From Myxococcales bacterium (lineage in GTDB: Bacteria > Myxococcota_A > Polyangia > Polyangiales > Houyiibacteriaceae): a stretch of DNA of 7,253 nt. A program made the translations under genes and the position numbers. The number at the start of each line of letters is the position of its first letter. Within the stretch, counting starts at the first letter, position 1. Positions 5,224-7,253 of the stretch are shown one piece after another. The DNA lies in the NCBI GenBank assembly GCA_020354595.1, contig CP070650.1:1068929-1076181 (forward strand). The letters run 5' to 3'. The notes beneath the pieces were generated by a model. That model did not search any database, was not told the DNA's origin, and saw only the letters and a list, made by a program, of their open reading frames with translations.

Positions 5224-5931
5224 GTGGCGAAGCCGGACGTGATCGACGGGGACGAGATGGGCCATGTGCTCGGCCTTCTCGTGCACGACCTTCGTAACCC
5301 CGCCGCGACCATCACTGCGAACGTCGATTTTCTCCAAGAGGTCGGTCTGCCGGATAACGACTCGGTCGAAGCGCTCCAAGACGTCAAGTTGGCGGTCGGA
5401 GAGCTTCGCCGCGGGCTCGACATGCTTGCGTGGATCAGCCGTTGGCTGACCGGGCAAGTGCCGCTGGAAGCGGCTAACGGGGATGCTGGCGTCTTTCTCG
5501 AGCGTCTCGAACGCGCGGACACGCCCGTGCCGGTCACGGTCGAGATCGAGTCGGGAGGCCAGCTGTACGCTCGGGGAGCGCAAGTCGCGGTCGAGGTCGT
5601 GGACCTCCTGCTCCACAACACCCGCGCGAACGTGGCGGAGCCGAGCGCGACCGTGCGCGTCTTTCAAGACGGCGGTCATGTGGTGATCGAAGTCCAAGAC
5701 GCCGGCGAGGCGATCGCGCCCGAGCTTCGGGACGCTGCGTTCACACTCGAGGGCCAAAAAGCGCTCAAGGGGCGCCTCGATGGACGCTATAGTCGCTTCG
5801 TCGGGTTGTTCGCCGCGGCCGTCGTCCTGGACGGTGTCGGTGGGACCATCGAAGCAGACGGCGAAACTGGGGCGGCCGTCTTCAGGATTCTTCTTCGGGG
5901 CGCTCGTCCGACGCGGCCCCCGTCGGCGTAG
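5224..5931 (+). CDS. Histidine-kinase-like protein with degenerate ATP-binding boxes, no sensor domain
   Basis: A 235-residue soluble protein made only of a dimerisation/phosphoacceptor helix pair (about 12-80) and a C-terminal GHKL-like domain (about 105-227). The H-box is clear: VHDLRNPAATITANVDFL, with phosphoacceptor H21 and the H-D-x-x-N kinase/phosphatase pattern. The N-box DLLLHNTRANV (127-137) keeps N132 but lacks the usual following Lys. The G1 box reads QDAGEAI (158-164): D159 and the first Gly remain, the second Gly is Ala. The G2 box, normally GxGLGL, is reduced to RFVGLF (191-196), although the following GGTIEADGETGAAVFRILL end is kinase-like. There is no transmembrane segment, PAS, HAMP or receiver domain. 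It may be a weak kinase, a phosphatase, or a ChpT-like His phosphotransferase that has reused the kinase fold. It lies 26 bases after the Fam20C-like gene and its 3' end overlaps rarA on the other strand. No cognate response regulator is in the window. Confidence 0.75.
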   Translation: MAKPDVIDGDEMGHVLGLLVHDLRNPAATITANVDFLQEVGLPDNDSVEALQDVKLAVGELRRGLDMLAWISRWLTGQVPLEAANGDAGVFLERLERADTPVPVTVEIESGGQLYARGAQVAVEVVDLLLHNTRANVAEPSATVRVFQDGGHVVIEVQDAGEAIAPELRDAAFTLEGQKALKGRLDGRYSRFVGLFAAAVVLDGVGGTIEADGETGAAVFRILLRGARPTRPPSA

Positions 5932-7231
5932 CTCGGGCGCGGAGCCCTTCCAGTCGGTCGCGGATGCGCGCTTCAAAACCGTGGTCCGTCGGCCGGTAGT
6001 AGCGCCGCCCGGCGAGGGCGTCGGGCAGGTACGTTTCGCCGGGGCTGAATCCGCTCTCGTCGTGGGGGTAGCGGTAGCCGTCGCCGTAGCCCCACGACTT
6101 CATTGCAGCAGTCGGGGCATTCCTCAGCTTGAGCGGCACCTGAAGCGCGCCGTGTTCCTGTACGTCGGCCTGGGCCATCTTCCACGCCTTGTAGCTCGCG
6201 TTGCTTTTGGGCGCGCTCGCGAGGTACGTGCAGCACTGCGCGATGGGAAAGATACCCTCCGGCATCCCCAGTCGGCGAAATGCGGCGTCGGCGCTGACGG
6301 CGACTTCCAACGCCTGGGGGTCGGCGTTGCCGATGTCTTCGCTCGCGAAGATCAACATGCGCCGCAACACGAAAAGCGGCTCTTCGCCCGCTTCGAGCAT
6401 GCGCATGAGCCAATAGATCGCAGCGTCGGGGTCGCTGCCGCGCATCGACTTGATGAACGCGCTCACGACGTTGTAATGCTCTTCTCCGGACTTGTCGTAG
6501 AGAAGGGTCTGGGTCGCCAACGCTTCCTGAACGATGGCCACCGTCACCCGCTCGACGCCCGCCGACTGTGCGAAATCACTCGCGAGCTCGAGTGCGGACA
6601 ACGCTCGGCGCGCGTCCCCTCGGGCGTTTTGAGCGATCGCGGCCAACGCGTCTTCGTCGACCTGGTGCGGTGCGTGCCCAATTCCATGCTCTTCGTCGCC
6701 GAGTGCGCGCTCGAGCAGTTGCCTTAGATCACCGACCTGCAGCGGTTTCAGATCGAACACACGAGCGCGGGAAAGAAGCGCCGAGTTGACCGCGAACGAG
6801 GGGTTCTCAGTCGTCGCACCGATCAACGTGACCGTGCCGTTCTCCACGTGAGGGAGTAGGGCGTCTTGCTGAGCCTTGTTGAAGCGGTGGATCTCATCGA
6901 CGAACAGAATCGTCTTCTTCGCGTAGTAGCTCTTCTGTTCCTTGGCCGCCGCGATGATCTTTCGCAGCTCTGGGACACCGCCGAGGACGGCGCTGAAGGG
7001 AACGAAGATCGAGTTCGTTTCGTTGGCGATCACGTGAGCCAGGGTCGTCTTTCCAGTCCCGGGCGGTCCCCAGAGGATCATCGATGGAATCCGATCGGCG
7101 CGGATCGCACGAGCGAGGATGTGGCCGTCACCGAGCAAGTGCGCCTGGCCGACGACGTCTTCGAGACGGTTCGGCCGCATCCTGTCGGCTAGCGGGGAAG
7201 TGGTTTCCGCCTGTCGCTCGAAGAGGTCCAC
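5882..7231 (-). CDS. rarA: Replication-associated recombination protein A (AAA+ ATPase RarA/MgsA)
   Basis: RarA is a clamp-loader-like AAA+ ATPase, related to eukaryotic WRNIP1/Mgs1, that acts at stalled replication forks and single-strand gaps. The 449-residue product matches the family from end to end. It begins with LADRMRPNRLEDVVGQAHLL (14-33), then has Walker A GPPGTGKTT (55-63), Walker B LFVDEIHRFNK (109-119), sensor 1 GATTENPSF (138-146), the arginine finger SALLSRARVF (150-159, R155) and sensor 2 GDARRAL (205-211). The C-terminal tetramerisation domain carries IASEDIGNAD-like FASEDIGNADPQA (295-307), APKSNASYKA (340-349) and the late LRNAPTAAMKSWGYG stretch (369-383). Length is close to E. 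coli RarA (447). The start is GTG at 7229-7231, with no Shine-Dalgarno sequence in the 22 bases visible upstream. The acidic/Gly-poor tail after residue 430 is unconserved, and its coding overlaps the convergent kinase-like gene by 50 bases. Confidence 0.96.
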   Translation of the reverse strand: MDLFERQAETTSPLADRMRPNRLEDVVGQAHLLGDGHILARAIRADRIPSMILWGPPGTGKTTLAHVIANETNSIFVPFSAVLGGVPELRKIIAAAKEQKSYYAKKTILFVDEIHRFNKAQQDALLPHVENGTVTLIGATTENPSFAVNSALLSRARVFDLKPLQVGDLRQLLERALGDEEHGIGHAPHQVDEDALAAIAQNARGDARRALSALELASDFAQSAGVERVTVAIVQEALATQTLLYDKSGEEHYNVVSAFIKSMRGSDPDAAIYWLMRMLEAGEEPLFVLRRMLIFASEDIGNADPQALEVAVSADAAFRRLGMPEGIFPIAQCCTYLASAPKSNASYKAWKMAQADVQEHGALQVPLKLRNAPTAAMKSWGYGDGYRYPHDESGFSPGETYLPDALAGRRYYRPTDHGFEARIRDRLEGLRARATPTGAASDERPEEES

Positions 7232-7238
7232 GGGGGCG

Positions 7239-7244
7239 TTTATA
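7239..7244 (-). promoter_or_regulatory. Possible -10 box of rarA (leaderless transcript)
   Basis: On the minus strand TATAAA ends 7 bases before the GTG start of rarA. That spacing would put the transcription start on or next to the G of the start codon, and no Shine-Dalgarno sequence fits between, as expected for a leaderless mRNA. The -35 region lies beyond the window edge, so it cannot be tested here. Confidence 0.3.
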
Positions 7245-7253
7245 GCTCAGCGA

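Noticed and set aside
5041..5976. 311-codon minus-strand frame opposite the Fam20C-like and kinase-like genes
   Set aside because: It is antisense to two genes with recognisable motifs, has no family motif and crosses the rarA 3' end.
5780..6727. 315-codon plus-strand frame opposite rarA
   Set aside because: It is antisense to highly conserved rarA coding sequence and has no recognisable domain; long antisense frames are common at this G+C.

Overview
This GC-rich window (roughly 60-65% G+C by eye) looks like chromosomal DNA from a Gram-negative bacterium, most likely a myxobacterium or related 'deltaproteobacterial' lineage. The evidence is a System I cytochrome c maturation gene (ccmC) followed by a long-form CcmD with a signal peptide, a single-domain ArsA-type ATPase with a 'KER' motif, a two-subunit type glycine dehydrogenase, and signal-peptide-bearing envelope proteins. 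The lineage is inferred from protein flavour and not from a marker gene. No rRNA, tRNA, CRISPR array, insertion sequence or phage gene was seen.

Layout. Bases 1-860 (minus) hold the N-terminal 286 codons of gcvPB, cut by the window edge. Bases 908-1831 (minus) encode an ArsA/GET3-family ATPase 47 bases upstream of gcvPB. A 122-base divergent gap (1832-1953) separates this leftward unit from a tightly packed rightward unit. In order, that unit holds ccmC (1954-2652), a CcmD-family protein (2663-2983), a 42-residue membrane miniprotein overlapping it (2983-3111), a medium-chain-type acyl-CoA dehydrogenase (3127-4275), an exported Fam20C-like kinase-fold protein (about 4244-5197) and a small histidine-kinase-like protein with a degenerate ATP site (5224-5931). 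The successive gaps are 10, -1, 15, -32 and 26 bases, so the six genes could be one transcript. The minus-strand rarA/mgsA gene (5882-7231) converges on it with a 50-base tail-to-tail overlap.

How the genes may work together. CcmC and CcmD act in haem delivery for cytochrome c assembly. The acyl-CoA dehydrogenase feeds electrons from fatty acid oxidation to the respiratory chain through ETF, so a loose respiratory theme links the first half of the operon. The exported kinase-like protein and the degenerate histidine kinase have no obvious tie to that theme and are the most interesting part. A Fam20C-like kinase fold carrying a bacterial signal peptide and no cysteine, next to a histidine kinase relative with eroded ATP-binding boxes, could be a little-studied signalling or envelope-modification pair. 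That link is inference from gene order only.
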